Assembly: GCF_039888675.1 (NCBI RefSeq)
Contig: NZ_JBDQQR010000002.1
Span: 756,071 to 820,070, forward strand
From: Mesorhizobium sp. CAU 1732
GTDB taxonomy: Bacteria > Pseudomonadota > Alphaproteobacteria > Rhizobiales > Rhizobiaceae
DNA length: 64,000 nt
Direction of reading: 5' to 3'
How positions within the stretch are numbered: the stretch's first letter is position 1; each line of letters begins with the position of its first letter. The notes under the pieces were generated by a model that searched no databases, was not told the DNA's origin, and saw nothing but the letters and a program-made list of their open reading frames with translations. This document shows positions 51,328-60,275 of this stretch, in pieces. The position numbers were made by a program, and so were the translations under genes.

Positions 51328-52503
51328 ATGAAACTTAATCCCGGGCTGATCGCCCTATCGGTCGGCGCCTTCGGCATCGGCGTGACGGAATTCGCTCCGA
51401 TGGGGCTGCTGCCGGTCATCGCGACCGACCTCGGCGTTTCCATCCCTGCCGCGGGGCTGCTGATCAGCGCCTATGCGCTGGGCGTGATGATCGGCGCGCC
51501 GCTGATGACGCTCACCACCGGCCGCGTGCCGCGCCGCACGCTGCTGATCCTGCTTGCCGGCATCTTCACGCTCGGCAATCTGCTGGCGGCGATCTCGACC
51601 GGCTACGGCATGCTTCTGGCAGCGCGGATCGTCACCTCCCTCAACCACGGCGCCTTCTTTGGCGTCGGATCGATCGTGGCGGCCAGTCTGGTGCCGCCCG
51701 AGCGCAGGGCCGGCGCGGTCGCGGCAATGTTCATGGGGCTGACCATCGCCAATGTCGTCGGCGTGCCGATCGCGACCTGGGCAGGCGAGCATCTCGGCTG
51801 GCGGACGGCCTTCTGGGGCATTGCCGGGCTCGGCGTCGCCACCATGGCCGCGCTTCGACTGACGTTGCCGACGCTGCCCGCGCCGAAGGGCGGCAACGCG
51901 CTCGCCGAACTGCGCGTGCTGACGCGCGGACAGGTGCTGGGCGCGCTCGCGCTCACCGTCATCGGTTCGACCGCGATGTTCACCGTCTTCACCTATATCG
52001 CGCCTATCCTGCGCGAAGCGACGCATGCTTCGCTCGGCTTCATAACTGCGATGCTCGTGACCTATGGCCTGGGGCTGACCGTGGGCAACTGGCTCGGCGG
52101 CCGCTTTGCCGACCGATCGGTCGACCGTACGCTGATCGTGACGCTGGGTGGTCTGACAGCGATCCTCATCGCCTTTGCGATGTTGATGCCTTTTGCGGCG
52201 CCGACCCCGATCATCATCTTCCTCTGGGGTGTGGCGAGCTTCGCGCTGGTACCGCCGCTTCAGGTCCGGGTCATGTCGGCAGCAGCCGACGCACCCAATC
52301 TGGCCTCGTCGGTCAATATCGGCGCGTTCAACCTGGGCAATGCGATCGGCGCTGCTCTGGGTGGTGGTGTAATCGCGTCCGGGCTTGGCTATCCCGCCGT
52401 GGCGCTGGCGGGCGCGGCGACCTCGGCCATCGGGCTGGGTGCTGTTCTGTTCGCGGTCCGCAGGACGCCCGTGCCGGACGAACAGCAGCTTTGCAGCACC
52501 TGA
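51328..52503 (+). CDS. MFS transporter, DHA1 (AraJ/sugar-efflux-like)
   Basis: The 391 residues have 12 hydrophobic segments. The N-terminal ALSVGAFGIGVTEFAPMGLLPVIA is the signature of the DHA1 branch that includes AraJ, SotB and YdhP. LAARIVTSLNHGAFFGVGSIVAASLV is also typical. AAGGA precedes the start at 51328. It is probably an exporter of drugs or sugars, co-transcribed with the aldo/keto reductase. Confidence 0.9.
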   Translation: MKLNPGLIALSVGAFGIGVTEFAPMGLLPVIATDLGVSIPAAGLLISAYALGVMIGAPLMTLTTGRVPRRTLLILLAGIFTLGNLLAAISTGYGMLLAARIVTSLNHGAFFGVGSIVAASLVPPERRAGAVAAMFMGLTIANVVGVPIATWAGEHLGWRTAFWGIAGLGVATMAALRLTLPTLPAPKGGNALAELRVLTRGQVLGALALTVIGSTAMFTVFTYIAPILREATHASLGFITAMLVTYGLGLTVGNWLGGRFADRSVDRTLIVTLGGLTAILIAFAMLMPFAAPTPIIIFLWGVASFALVPPLQVRVMSAAADAPNLASSVNIGAFNLGNAIGAALGGGVIASGLGYPAVALAGAATSAIGLGAVLFAVRRTPVPDEQQLCST

Positions 52504-52607
52504 AATACGACCCCTGCCGAGATCGATCCCATGCGTGAAGGCGAGTTCCTGACCGAGCCGGCGGCCTGCTTCGAAATTGATGCCGTTCGCACTTGCGACA
52601 GCCGGCT

Positions 52608-54896
52608 TCAGGCCTTGCGTGCTTCGATTGTGCCGCACAGGTGCTTGACGAGAAACTCGAACTTCTGCCGGGTGACGGAAAGGTTGGTCTTCAGGGTGGC
52701 ATGGTCGTCGTTCGGCGACAGGAGCAGTTCGAAGTGTTTTCCGGCGGCCTGTAGCGCGGCCGCGAGCTGAAGCGTGAGGGCGGGATGCACGTTCTCGTCC
52801 ATGTCCCCGTGGCCGAGAAGCAGGGCGCCTTCGAGCCTGTGGGCCAAATGCCGGTTGGCGGCCGCGTCATAGGACGTGCTGCCGTCCGCATTGACGATCA
52901 ACTCCCCCTGCCATTTCTCCGGCCAGCAGCGATTATAGCCGCTCAGATCGTGGCTGCCGGCGGTGGCGACGGCGACTCTGTAGACTTCCGGGTGCGCGAG
53001 GATGCCTCTTGCCGCTGCGTGCCCGCCGGCGGAATGGCCCATGATGGCAACGCGCGACAGGTCGAGGTAAGGCCGCGCCGCGGCCAGTTCGCGAAGTGCG
53101 GCGACATGGTCGGTGAGGTATCCTGGATTGCCGAGATTGCCGTGACACAGATCGTGGAACGCCTTCGAGCGGTACGGCGTGCCGCGACCGTCGATCATCA
53201 CGACGGCCATGCCCAGTTCGGTGATGGCCCGCGCGATGGCGACCTTCGAGAGTTCGTCGACCGGAAAGGCGGAACGCGGCGCCTGGATGCATTGGGGACC
53301 CGGATAGACCAGGTCCACGACGGGGTAGCGCTTCGCCGGATCGAAATTCTCCGGCAGCCAAAGCACGCCGAATATGCGCGTCTTCCCGTCGGCGGAATAT
53401 GCGGACAGGCGCTCGGGAAACGTCAGCTCCTCGTCGCACTCGCCGTGTTCCAACTCGGCCACGAGCGCTCCGTCGTCGACGCTGCGCAAGAGGCTGCGAC
53501 CCAGATCGTCGAAACCGGCGCTCATGTGCACGAGATAGCGCCCGTCAGGCGAAACGGCGGCAGGCGCGGAGCCGAGCGTCGCCTGTTCCCCGACGATATC
53601 GGGCCATCCCACAGCGCGCATCGTTGCCGAATGATCGACCGCCTCCGGCGTCAGGATCCGGACTTCACCGCCATCGAGCGACGCCGAACAGATGCGCCTC
53701 AGATACGGATCGCCTCCGGCCTCGTCGCTGCCTGCCAGGAAGATCGCCCGTCGGCGCACCGTGTCGACGTGCAAGAGGTCGCAGACCGGCCACGGGCCGC
53801 TCGTAATGGCCGTCTTGCGCGCGCCCGTCGACAGGTCGTGCAGATAGAGATGCCCCCATCCCTCGCATTGCGAGAACCATACGATTTCGTCAGACCGGTC
53901 GAGGATGCGGATGTTCGGCATCGCTCCATAGGCGACGTTGACGTCGACGAAGGTGTTCGACGTCTCCGACAGGATCCGCCGCTCCTCACCGGTTGCCGCG
54001 TCGATTCCGACCAGTGTGATGTCGCGCTCGAAGCGGTCGTGATCCAGAAAGAAGACTTCGCTTCCGTCCGAACGCCACCACGCCTCGCGCTTCTCGATCC
54101 CACTCGTTTCGGTGACGTGCACGGGCGGCGCGCGATGGGAGACGATCGTACCGTCCACGACGTCGATGATCGCCTGATGCGCCATGGGAAGCTCGCTGTC
54201 GCCGGCATAGGCGTTGCGCAGCTCGTGCAATATCGGCGCCGGACTTCCGTCCTCGGGCACATGCTGGACCAGCGGCACGCGCCGGACGCGCCTTTCATCC
54301 AGTTGGTAGGTGAAGATTTTTCTCGAATCCGGGGACCACAGCACGATCGGCGGCAGCTCGATGCCACGCCGGGCGAGATACAGCGTTTCGAGGCTCTGGT
54401 CGGGAGACTTGGCCCATTCGAAATGAGGTTGGGCGCTTCGTGTGAGGCGACATTCGCCGCTTCCATCCAGCGCGCGCACCCACAGATCGCCCTCCCGGCA
54501 GACGATGGCGAACCTGCCGTCGGGCGACCGTGCCTCGTTCACGGCGCTGGCGCGACCGGGCCGGTCCTCGATCCGGTGGCCATCGAAGGTCCAGACCCGC
54601 CCGTTCTGTGCGACCGTCACGTGGTCCGCATCGACCGACAGGATTTCGAGGCTCTGGAAATCAACACCGTCCGGCAGGAGCCGACGCAGCGCATCGTGGT
54701 CGAAGGCCGGGCTTTTCCGGCCGGTCGCCGCAGTCACGAGGACGTATTCGCAGCCGTCCTTGCCGTCACGCCGATACCAGAAGCGACTGCCGCCCTCCAG
54801 CCAATGCGGTTCGACAGCCAGATTGCGCATTCTGGCAGCCAGTTCGGAAGGGAGTTGTCGCGCGACACGCGCCCACAGGTCTTCGCCGATGATCAA
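52608..54896 (-). CDS. DPP4-like S9 family peptidase
   Basis: Serine peptidase of the prolyl-oligopeptidase clan, 762 residues: an N-terminal beta-propeller and a C-terminal hydrolase. The triad is Ser622 (GHSAGG), Asp700 (GDMDENVH) and His732 (PNDDHATLK); the spacing 78 and 32 equals that of human DPP4. The Glu-Glu (YEEE-like) element that anchors the substrate N-terminus in DPP4 is not visible. The start is TTG 54896, overlapping the upstream stop (TTGA) with GGAGG 8 nt before; no ATG is nearby. No signal peptide, so it acts in the cytoplasm on imported peptides. Confidence 0.85.
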   Translation of the reverse strand: MIIGEDLWARVARQLPSELAARMRNLAVEPHWLEGGSRFWYRRDGKDGCEYVLVTAATGRKSPAFDHDALRRLLPDGVDFQSLEILSVDADHVTVAQNGRVWTFDGHRIEDRPGRASAVNEARSPDGRFAIVCREGDLWVRALDGSGECRLTRSAQPHFEWAKSPDQSLETLYLARRGIELPPIVLWSPDSRKIFTYQLDERRVRRVPLVQHVPEDGSPAPILHELRNAYAGDSELPMAHQAIIDVVDGTIVSHRAPPVHVTETSGIEKREAWWRSDGSEVFFLDHDRFERDITLVGIDAATGEERRILSETSNTFVDVNVAYGAMPNIRILDRSDEIVWFSQCEGWGHLYLHDLSTGARKTAITSGPWPVCDLLHVDTVRRRAIFLAGSDEAGGDPYLRRICSASLDGGEVRILTPEAVDHSATMRAVGWPDIVGEQATLGSAPAAVSPDGRYLVHMSAGFDDLGRSLLRSVDDGALVAELEHGECDEELTFPERLSAYSADGKTRIFGVLWLPENFDPAKRYPVVDLVYPGPQCIQAPRSAFPVDELSKVAIARAITELGMAVVMIDGRGTPYRSKAFHDLCHGNLGNPGYLTDHVAALRELAAARPYLDLSRVAIMGHSAGGHAAARGILAHPEVYRVAVATAGSHDLSGYNRCWPEKWQGELIVNADGSTSYDAAANRHLAHRLEGALLLGHGDMDENVHPALTLQLAAALQAAGKHFELLLSPNDDHATLKTNLSVTRQKFEFLVKHLCGTIEARKA

Positions 54897-55873
54897 GAGC
54901 GGGCCTCCGGGGGATCGAGTGGATAGTGGCAGGAGACGTGGCGCCCCTCCTCCTGGCGCAAAGCCGGTGCCTCGTGATGGCATCTCTCCCTCGCGAAAGG
55001 ACAGCGTCCGTGGAACTCGCACCCCCGTGGACGATCCCGCAGGCTGGGGATTTCGCCCTGCAGCTCGATGCGGCCCGCACGCGCGGCCGGATCGATGATC
55101 GGATTGGCTGAGAGGAGCGCGGCCGTGTAGGGATGGCGCGGGGCTTTCAGGATCTGCTGCGTATCCCCGATCTCCACGAACCGCCCGAGATACATGATCG
55201 CCATGCGGTCTGCCACGTGGCGTACGATGTTGAGGTTGTGGGTGATGATGAGGAAGGCGAGCCCGAGCCGTTGCCGCAGGTCGTTGACGAGATTCAGGAC
55301 CTCGCTCTGGACCGAGACGTCCAGTCCGGCCGTCGGCTCGTCGGCGATGAGCAGGCGCGGTTCAAGCGCCAGCGCCCGCGCGATGCCGACGCGACGCGCC
55401 TGCCCCCCGGACAGTTCGTGCGGCCGGCGCTCGGCGAAGTCCGATGACAGGCCGACAAGCTTGAGAAGGCGCTCGACCTCGCCTTCTGCCAGTGGCTGGC
55501 CGTGAATCCGGAACGGTTCCTCGATGAGTCCGCGGACCGTGAACCGGGGGCTCAAGGAGTTCACGGCATCCTGGAAGATCATCGCCACGTCGCGGCGCAG
55601 GCTTTTCAGTTGCTTCCCGTGCATCGTGCCGACCTCGCGGCCATCGAACGAGACGGATCCGCTCACATTCCCGCCGAGCCCGGCAACGGCGCGCGCCAGC
55701 GTCGTTTTTCCCGATCCGGACTCGCCCACCAGCGCCATGGTCTGGCCCGCCGCGAGGTCGAAACCGACACCGGCAACGCCTTCGATATGTGTCGATCGGC
55801 CCGCGAGCCGATCGAACAGGCCACCGGTCGCAAAGCGGGCCGTCAGGTCGCGGACTTCGAGGAGCGCGCTCAT
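54893..55873 (-). CDS. oligopeptide ABC transporter ATP-binding protein (DppF/OppF-like)
   Basis: The 326 residues have Walker A GESGSGKTT, LSGGQARRVGIARAL and Walker B LLIADEP, plus the C-terminal CEFHGRCPFARERCHHE cysteine block of the Opp/Dpp ATPases. The usual signature Q is followed by A-R-R, a small change from the common LSGGQ(Q/R)QR. The start at 55873 overlaps the preceding stop (ATGA). Confidence 0.9.
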   Translation of the reverse strand: MSALLEVRDLTARFATGGLFDRLAGRSTHIEGVAGVGFDLAAGQTMALVGESGSGKTTLARAVAGLGGNVSGSVSFDGREVGTMHGKQLKSLRRDVAMIFQDAVNSLSPRFTVRGLIEEPFRIHGQPLAEGEVERLLKLVGLSSDFAERRPHELSGGQARRVGIARALALEPRLLIADEPTAGLDVSVQSEVLNLVNDLRQRLGLAFLIITHNLNIVRHVADRMAIMYLGRFVEIGDTQQILKAPRHPYTAALLSANPIIDPAARAGRIELQGEIPSLRDRPRGCEFHGRCPFARERCHHEAPALRQEEGRHVSCHYPLDPPEARS

Positions 55874-56865
55874 GACTGGACCTCGAGCGGCGGTGCGTCC
55901 GCAAAATGGCAGCGCACCAGTCCCGACGCGCCGGCTGCGCGCGGAGCCGGCCGCTCGCGGCGGCAAATGCCCTGCACAAGAGGGCAGCGGTCCGCGAACA
56001 CGCAGCCGTCCGGCAGGTCGATCAGGCTGGGCAACCCGCCACCGATGGACGGGAGGTGTCTGGTCTGCTCCGCGATCTGCGCGGGATCGCACGCAAGAAG
56101 GAGCTGCGTGTAAGGATGTCGCGGATTGCCGAACACGGCGTCGGTGGGCCCGCTTTCGACGAGTTCACCGGCATACATGATGTCCATTCGGTCGCAGAGT
56201 TCCGCCACGACGCCCAGATGATGCGTGATGAACAGGATCGCGCAGCCGATCTCCTGCTGAAGCTCGCGCAGCAGGTTTATGGTTGCGATCTCCAGCGTGG
56301 CGTCGAGCGCCGTGGTCGGTTCGTCGGCGATCAGCAGGTCGGGTTCCGCCATCAACGCCATGGCGATCGCGATGCGCTGGCGCATTCCTCCGGAAAGCTG
56401 GTGGGGATACTGGTCGATGCGCGTTTCGGGATCAGGGATGCGCACGCGTTGCAGCATGGTCACGGCGCGGGCGCGCTTGGCGCGTTGCGGCTCGCGGCGA
56501 CGATACTGGATGTCGATCATCTGGCGTCCGATCGTCAGGACCGGGTTCAGCGTGCGCATCGGGTCCTGGAATACGACCGAGATGCGGTCGCCGAGGATGG
56601 AACGCATCCGGCGCGGCGGCATGTCGAGGAGGTCTTCGCCCATAAAGCGGATCGCACCCCCGCGCGGGCGCGCCGCATCAGGCAAGAGACGAAGCACGGA
56701 TTGCATCAGTGTGGATTTTCCACAACCGGACTCGCCGACCAGGCCGACGATCTCTCCGCGCGCGATATCGAGGCTGACGTCGCGCAGCGCCTTGAGCGAA
56801 CCCGCAGGTGTTGCGTAGTCGATGCTGAGGCCGTCGATCGCGAGCGTTGGCGCTGTCTGCATCAT
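55870..56865 (-). CDS. oligopeptide ABC transporter ATP-binding protein (DppD/OppD-like)
   Basis: The 331 residues have Walker A GESGCGKST, signature LSGGMRQRIAIAMAL, Walker B LLIADEPTTALD and the C-terminal CVFADRCPLVQGICRRERP motif. Partner of the DppF-like ATPase. The start codon overlaps the DppC-like stop by 4 bp, and its stop overlaps the next gene, so translation is coupled along the operon. Confidence 0.92.
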   Translation of the reverse strand: MMQTAPTLAIDGLSIDYATPAGSLKALRDVSLDIARGEIVGLVGESGCGKSTLMQSVLRLLPDAARPRGGAIRFMGEDLLDMPPRRMRSILGDRISVVFQDPMRTLNPVLTIGRQMIDIQYRRREPQRAKRARAVTMLQRVRIPDPETRIDQYPHQLSGGMRQRIAIAMALMAEPDLLIADEPTTALDATLEIATINLLRELQQEIGCAILFITHHLGVVAELCDRMDIMYAGELVESGPTDAVFGNPRHPYTQLLLACDPAQIAEQTRHLPSIGGGLPSLIDLPDGCVFADRCPLVQGICRRERPAPRAAGASGLVRCHFADAPPLEVQS

Positions 56866-57734
56866 CGGTCGGCCAGCCTGGGATCGTAGGTGTCGCGCAA
56901 CGCCTCGCCGACGAAGGTGAAGCCGAGCGCCGTGATGACGATAGGAAGCCCGCCGGCAATGACGATCCAGGCATTGTCGCGGATGAAGGAGAAACCGTCA
57001 TGCAAGATGGTGCCCCAGGACGGGGTCGGCGGGCGAACGCCGAGGCCGAGAAAGCTCATTCCCGCTTCGATTCCGACAACGATCGGAATGTCCATCGCGG
57101 CGAGGATCAGGATCGGGCCGATGATGTTGGGCAGAACGTGCATGAAGACGATGCGCAGCCCGCCTGCGCCGAGCGCGCGCTCGGCCTCGATGAACTCGGC
57201 GTTTCGCAACGACAATGTCTGCGTGCGCACGACACGGGCATAGGCGGGGCCGTTGACCAGGACAACCACGAAGACGACCGCCCACAGGCTGGGACCCGTG
57301 ATGGTGACGAGAACCAGAGCGAGCATGACGGTGGGCACGCTCTTCATCGCATCGAGGATCAGGAGAAGCAGATTGTCGACCCAGCGCGGACCGAAGCCCG
57401 CCGCAAGTCCGAGGATCGCCCCGAAGACCAGTGCCAGGATGGTCGATCCGATCGCGATCGCCAGGGCGATGCGCGCTCCATAGAGAACGCGGGTGAAAAG
57501 ATCGCGTCCAAGATTGTCCGTACCCAGCCAATGCTGCGCGGACGGACCGGAGAAGCGCGACAACGGGTTCAGCGCCGAGGGATCGTGTGGCGTGAACCCG
57601 GCGAGCAGCGCCGCGAGTATCGTCACGACGACCATCGTCAGTCCGAGGGCGCCGAGCGGGTCGGCGATCATGCGAAAGAACGCGTTTCGGCGTCGCGCGT
57701 TTCGCCGCGGCGCGACGTCAGCTTGAAAGGCCAT
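56862..57734 (-). CDS. oligopeptide ABC transporter permease (DppC-like)
   Basis: The 290 residues have six membrane segments. The family opening (MIADPLGALGLTMVVV) is followed by the HWLGTDNLGRDLFTRVLYGAR signature and the coupling loop EAERALGAGGLRIVFMHVLPN. The start overlaps the end of the DppB-like gene by 17 bp. Confidence 0.92.
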   Translation of the reverse strand: MAFQADVAPRRNARRRNAFFRMIADPLGALGLTMVVVTILAALLAGFTPHDPSALNPLSRFSGPSAQHWLGTDNLGRDLFTRVLYGARIALAIAIGSTILALVFGAILGLAAGFGPRWVDNLLLLILDAMKSVPTVMLALVLVTITGPSLWAVVFVVVLVNGPAYARVVRTQTLSLRNAEFIEAERALGAGGLRIVFMHVLPNIIGPILILAAMDIPIVVGIEAGMSFLGLGVRPPTPSWGTILHDGFSFIRDNAWIVIAGGLPIVITALGFTFVGEALRDTYDPRLADR

Positions 57735-58662
57735 GTCGAACCCTCGGGTCGAGCCACGCGATCAGGAGATCGGCGACGAGGTTTACAAGCACGAAGAAGA
57801 CGGTCGTGACGAGCACGGCGCCCGTGATGATGGGGTAGTTCCGCGCGATGATCGCGTCATAGACCAGCTTGCCGATGCCCGGGCGGCCGAACACGATCTC
57901 CGCGAAGACGGCCCCGGACAGCATCTGGCCGAAGCCGATGCCCAGAATGGTGATCGTCGGCAGGATCGCGATGCGCAACACGTAGTCGTACATGATCTTC
58001 TGCTGCGACAGGCCGAAGGCACGCGCCGTGCGGACATGGCTCTCGCCCATGACCTCCAGGACGGACGCACGCAGGATGCGCGCGGTGTATCCGATCCAGG
58101 CGAGGCCGAGAGCGAGCGAAGGAAGGACGAGGCGCCACAGCGTGTCGAAGCCTCCGCGTCCCGCGCCGATCGCCGGAAACCAGCCAAGCTGGATCGAGAA
58201 GACGAGCAGCAGATAGATCGCGATGAGGAAGGACGGCACCGCCATCACCGAGACGGAGAAGAGCGAGGTCAGCCGATCGAGCAGGCTGCCGCGATGGGTG
58301 GCCGACAGGACGCCGAGCGCGACGCCGGGAACGATCGCCACCACCATCGCCCCGGCAATCAGGCGCATCGTATCGGGAAGCTGCGCCATGATGATGCGCA
58401 GGACCGGTTCGCCGGAAATGACGTCGCGGCCGAGATCGCCCTGAAAGAGCGACCAGTAGAACAGACCGATCTGCATCCAGATGGGACTGTCGAGCCCCAT
58501 GCGCTCGCGCAGTTCGGCGATCAGCGCCTCGCTTGCCCGCGGACCCAGCGCCACGCGCACCGGATCGCCGGGCACCGCATAGATCATCACGAACAGCGCC
58601 GCGACGACCAGTGCGACAACCGCGGCGGAGAGCGCCAGCCTCTTGAGCGCGTAGCCGATCAT
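57718..58662 (-). CDS. oligopeptide ABC transporter permease (DppB-like)
   Basis: The 314 residues show the DppB pattern: an N-terminal helix, the PGDPVRVALG loop, six membrane segments, the coupling loop RTARAFGLSQQKIMYDYVLR and the C-terminal GRPGIGKLVYDAI. It forms the channel with the DppC-like protein. The gene starts 10 bp after the binding-protein gene. Confidence 0.92.
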   Translation of the reverse strand: MIGYALKRLALSAAVVALVVAALFVMIYAVPGDPVRVALGPRASEALIAELRERMGLDSPIWMQIGLFYWSLFQGDLGRDVISGEPVLRIIMAQLPDTMRLIAGAMVVAIVPGVALGVLSATHRGSLLDRLTSLFSVSVMAVPSFLIAIYLLLVFSIQLGWFPAIGAGRGGFDTLWRLVLPSLALGLAWIGYTARILRASVLEVMGESHVRTARAFGLSQQKIMYDYVLRIAILPTITILGIGFGQMLSGAVFAEIVFGRPGIGKLVYDAIIARNYPIITGAVLVTTVFFVLVNLVADLLIAWLDPRVRHGLSS

Positions 58663-58672
58663 CCGACGCGGG

Positions 58673-60244
58673 TCATCCGCGACCGAACCGCGACAGGATC
58701 GGCGTCCCGTCCGGTCGCATCGCGGCGCGGATGCCAGGCGCCGTCAGCGTCGCGACGGGCTCGAAGGTGAGAAAGACGAAATCGCCGGATTCCTCCATGA
58801 TCTCCTGCATGCGCACATAGATCGGCGCTCGACGAACCGGATCCATCTCGGCCGATGCCTCGCGATGCAAGCGGCCGAACTCCTCATTGTTGAAACGCTG
58901 CCAGTTCCAGACGCCGACCTGTTCGGGCGTGAACCAGACCGTCGCCCAGCTCGGGTCCGGCTGCATGGTGAAGCTGAACAGGAAGAGCTGGAGGTCGCGC
59001 CACTGGTCGCCGGCCGCCTCGACGCCCAGGCTCCAGTAGGTTCCGCTCTCATACTGGTCGATACGGACCGTGACGCCGATCTCGGCCAGCAGCGCCTGGA
59101 TCACCTGCGCGGCTGCGAGGTCTTCCGTGGTCTGCTGGATGGCCAGCGAAACGGTCAGCCCGCTGACGCCGGCTTCGGCGAGAAGTTCGATCGCGCGCGC
59201 CGGATCGTGATCGTAGAGATTGGCCTCGCGGTGGCCGACGAGACCCGGCGCAATGATCCCCGCGGACGGCTTCGCCGAACCGAGATAGGCGGCATCCACC
59301 ACCGCTTCGCGGGAGATGCCGTGCTGGATGGCGCGGCGAACGCGCTGGTCTTTGAACACTTCGTTCTCCTCGTTCATACCGAGCCAGTTGTAGTTCAGTC
59401 CGGTGAACTGGTCGAAACTCGCGTCGCGGGGCGGTGAACCCTGATAGCGGCCGATCGAAGAAATCGAGGTCTGGGCGTGATCCAGATCGCCGGCCTCGAA
59501 ACCCAATTCGGCGGTCTTGGGGTCCTCTATCGGGATCAGTTCGATCTCGTCGAATTCCACCTCGTAGAGCGTGAAGTCGGGATTGCGCTCCAGGACGAGG
59601 CGCGTGCGTGGCTGCCACTCGCGAATCCGGTAGGGGCCGGAATAGACGGGCGGCTCCGTCGAAAAACGCCCGCCGGCGGCTTCGATCGCCGCGCGAGGCA
59701 GGATGACGCCGCTGACACCGGGCAGCGTCGAGGTGAAGAGCGGCGCGAACGGCGCTTTGAGAACGATGGTTCCAGTGTAGCGTCCGGTCACGTCCACATG
59801 ATCGAGTTGCGCCCAGTCGTCGGCATAGGGCGATTTCGTCTCGGGGTCGGCGATGCGCTCCCACGAGAACTTGGCATCCTCCGCGGTCATCTCGCCATAG
59901 TCGCCCGAATAGGCGATCCCTTCGTTCAACTCGAATTCGACATGCGTGTCATCGATCTGCTCGACACGCTTGAACGCCAGCGGAACGGTGTCGAAACTCT
60001 CGGTGCCGGTCTCGAACTGCATTGAGAAGGCGAAGAGGCACTCGATAACCAGTGCATCGGATGCAGACGTCCAGAATGCAGGGTCCAGATTGGATATGTC
60101 CGCATAAAGACGGGCTCTCAGGCGACCGCCGTCGCCCTCTACCTGGGCGAGCGCCCGGTGAGCCGGCAACGCCAGACCTGCGGCTCCCGCTGCCAGACCG
60201 CCGAGCACGCGGCGTCTGTTCAGTTCGAAGGGGAATGTCGTCAT
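58673..60244 (-). CDS. oligopeptide-type ABC transporter substrate-binding protein
   Basis: The 523 residues (family 5 binding protein) start with a twin-arginine-like signal (NRRRVLGGLAAGAAGLALPAHRALA). The large Dpp/Opp-like fold follows: YADISNLDPAFW, VEFELNEGIAYSGDYGEMTAEDAKFSWERI and VRRAIQHGISREAVVDAAYLGSAKP. Tat export is unusual for this family and would mean folding before export. It binds peptides or peptide-like compounds for the importer. Confidence 0.9.
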   Translation of the reverse strand: MTTFPFELNRRRVLGGLAAGAAGLALPAHRALAQVEGDGGRLRARLYADISNLDPAFWTSASDALVIECLFAFSMQFETGTESFDTVPLAFKRVEQIDDTHVEFELNEGIAYSGDYGEMTAEDAKFSWERIADPETKSPYADDWAQLDHVDVTGRYTGTIVLKAPFAPLFTSTLPGVSGVILPRAAIEAAGGRFSTEPPVYSGPYRIREWQPRTRLVLERNPDFTLYEVEFDEIELIPIEDPKTAELGFEAGDLDHAQTSISSIGRYQGSPPRDASFDQFTGLNYNWLGMNEENEVFKDQRVRRAIQHGISREAVVDAAYLGSAKPSAGIIAPGLVGHREANLYDHDPARAIELLAEAGVSGLTVSLAIQQTTEDLAAAQVIQALLAEIGVTVRIDQYESGTYWSLGVEAAGDQWRDLQLFLFSFTMQPDPSWATVWFTPEQVGVWNWQRFNNEEFGRLHREASAEMDPVRRAPIYVRMQEIMEESGDFVFLTFEPVATLTAPGIRAAMRPDGTPILSRFGRG

Positions 60245-60275
60245 GGCGCTTTTCCTCGTTTGTCGTTTGGTCGGT

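Noticed and set aside
52785..54926. 713-residue rightward frame
   Set aside because: Antisense to the S9 peptidase, which has a complete catalytic triad.
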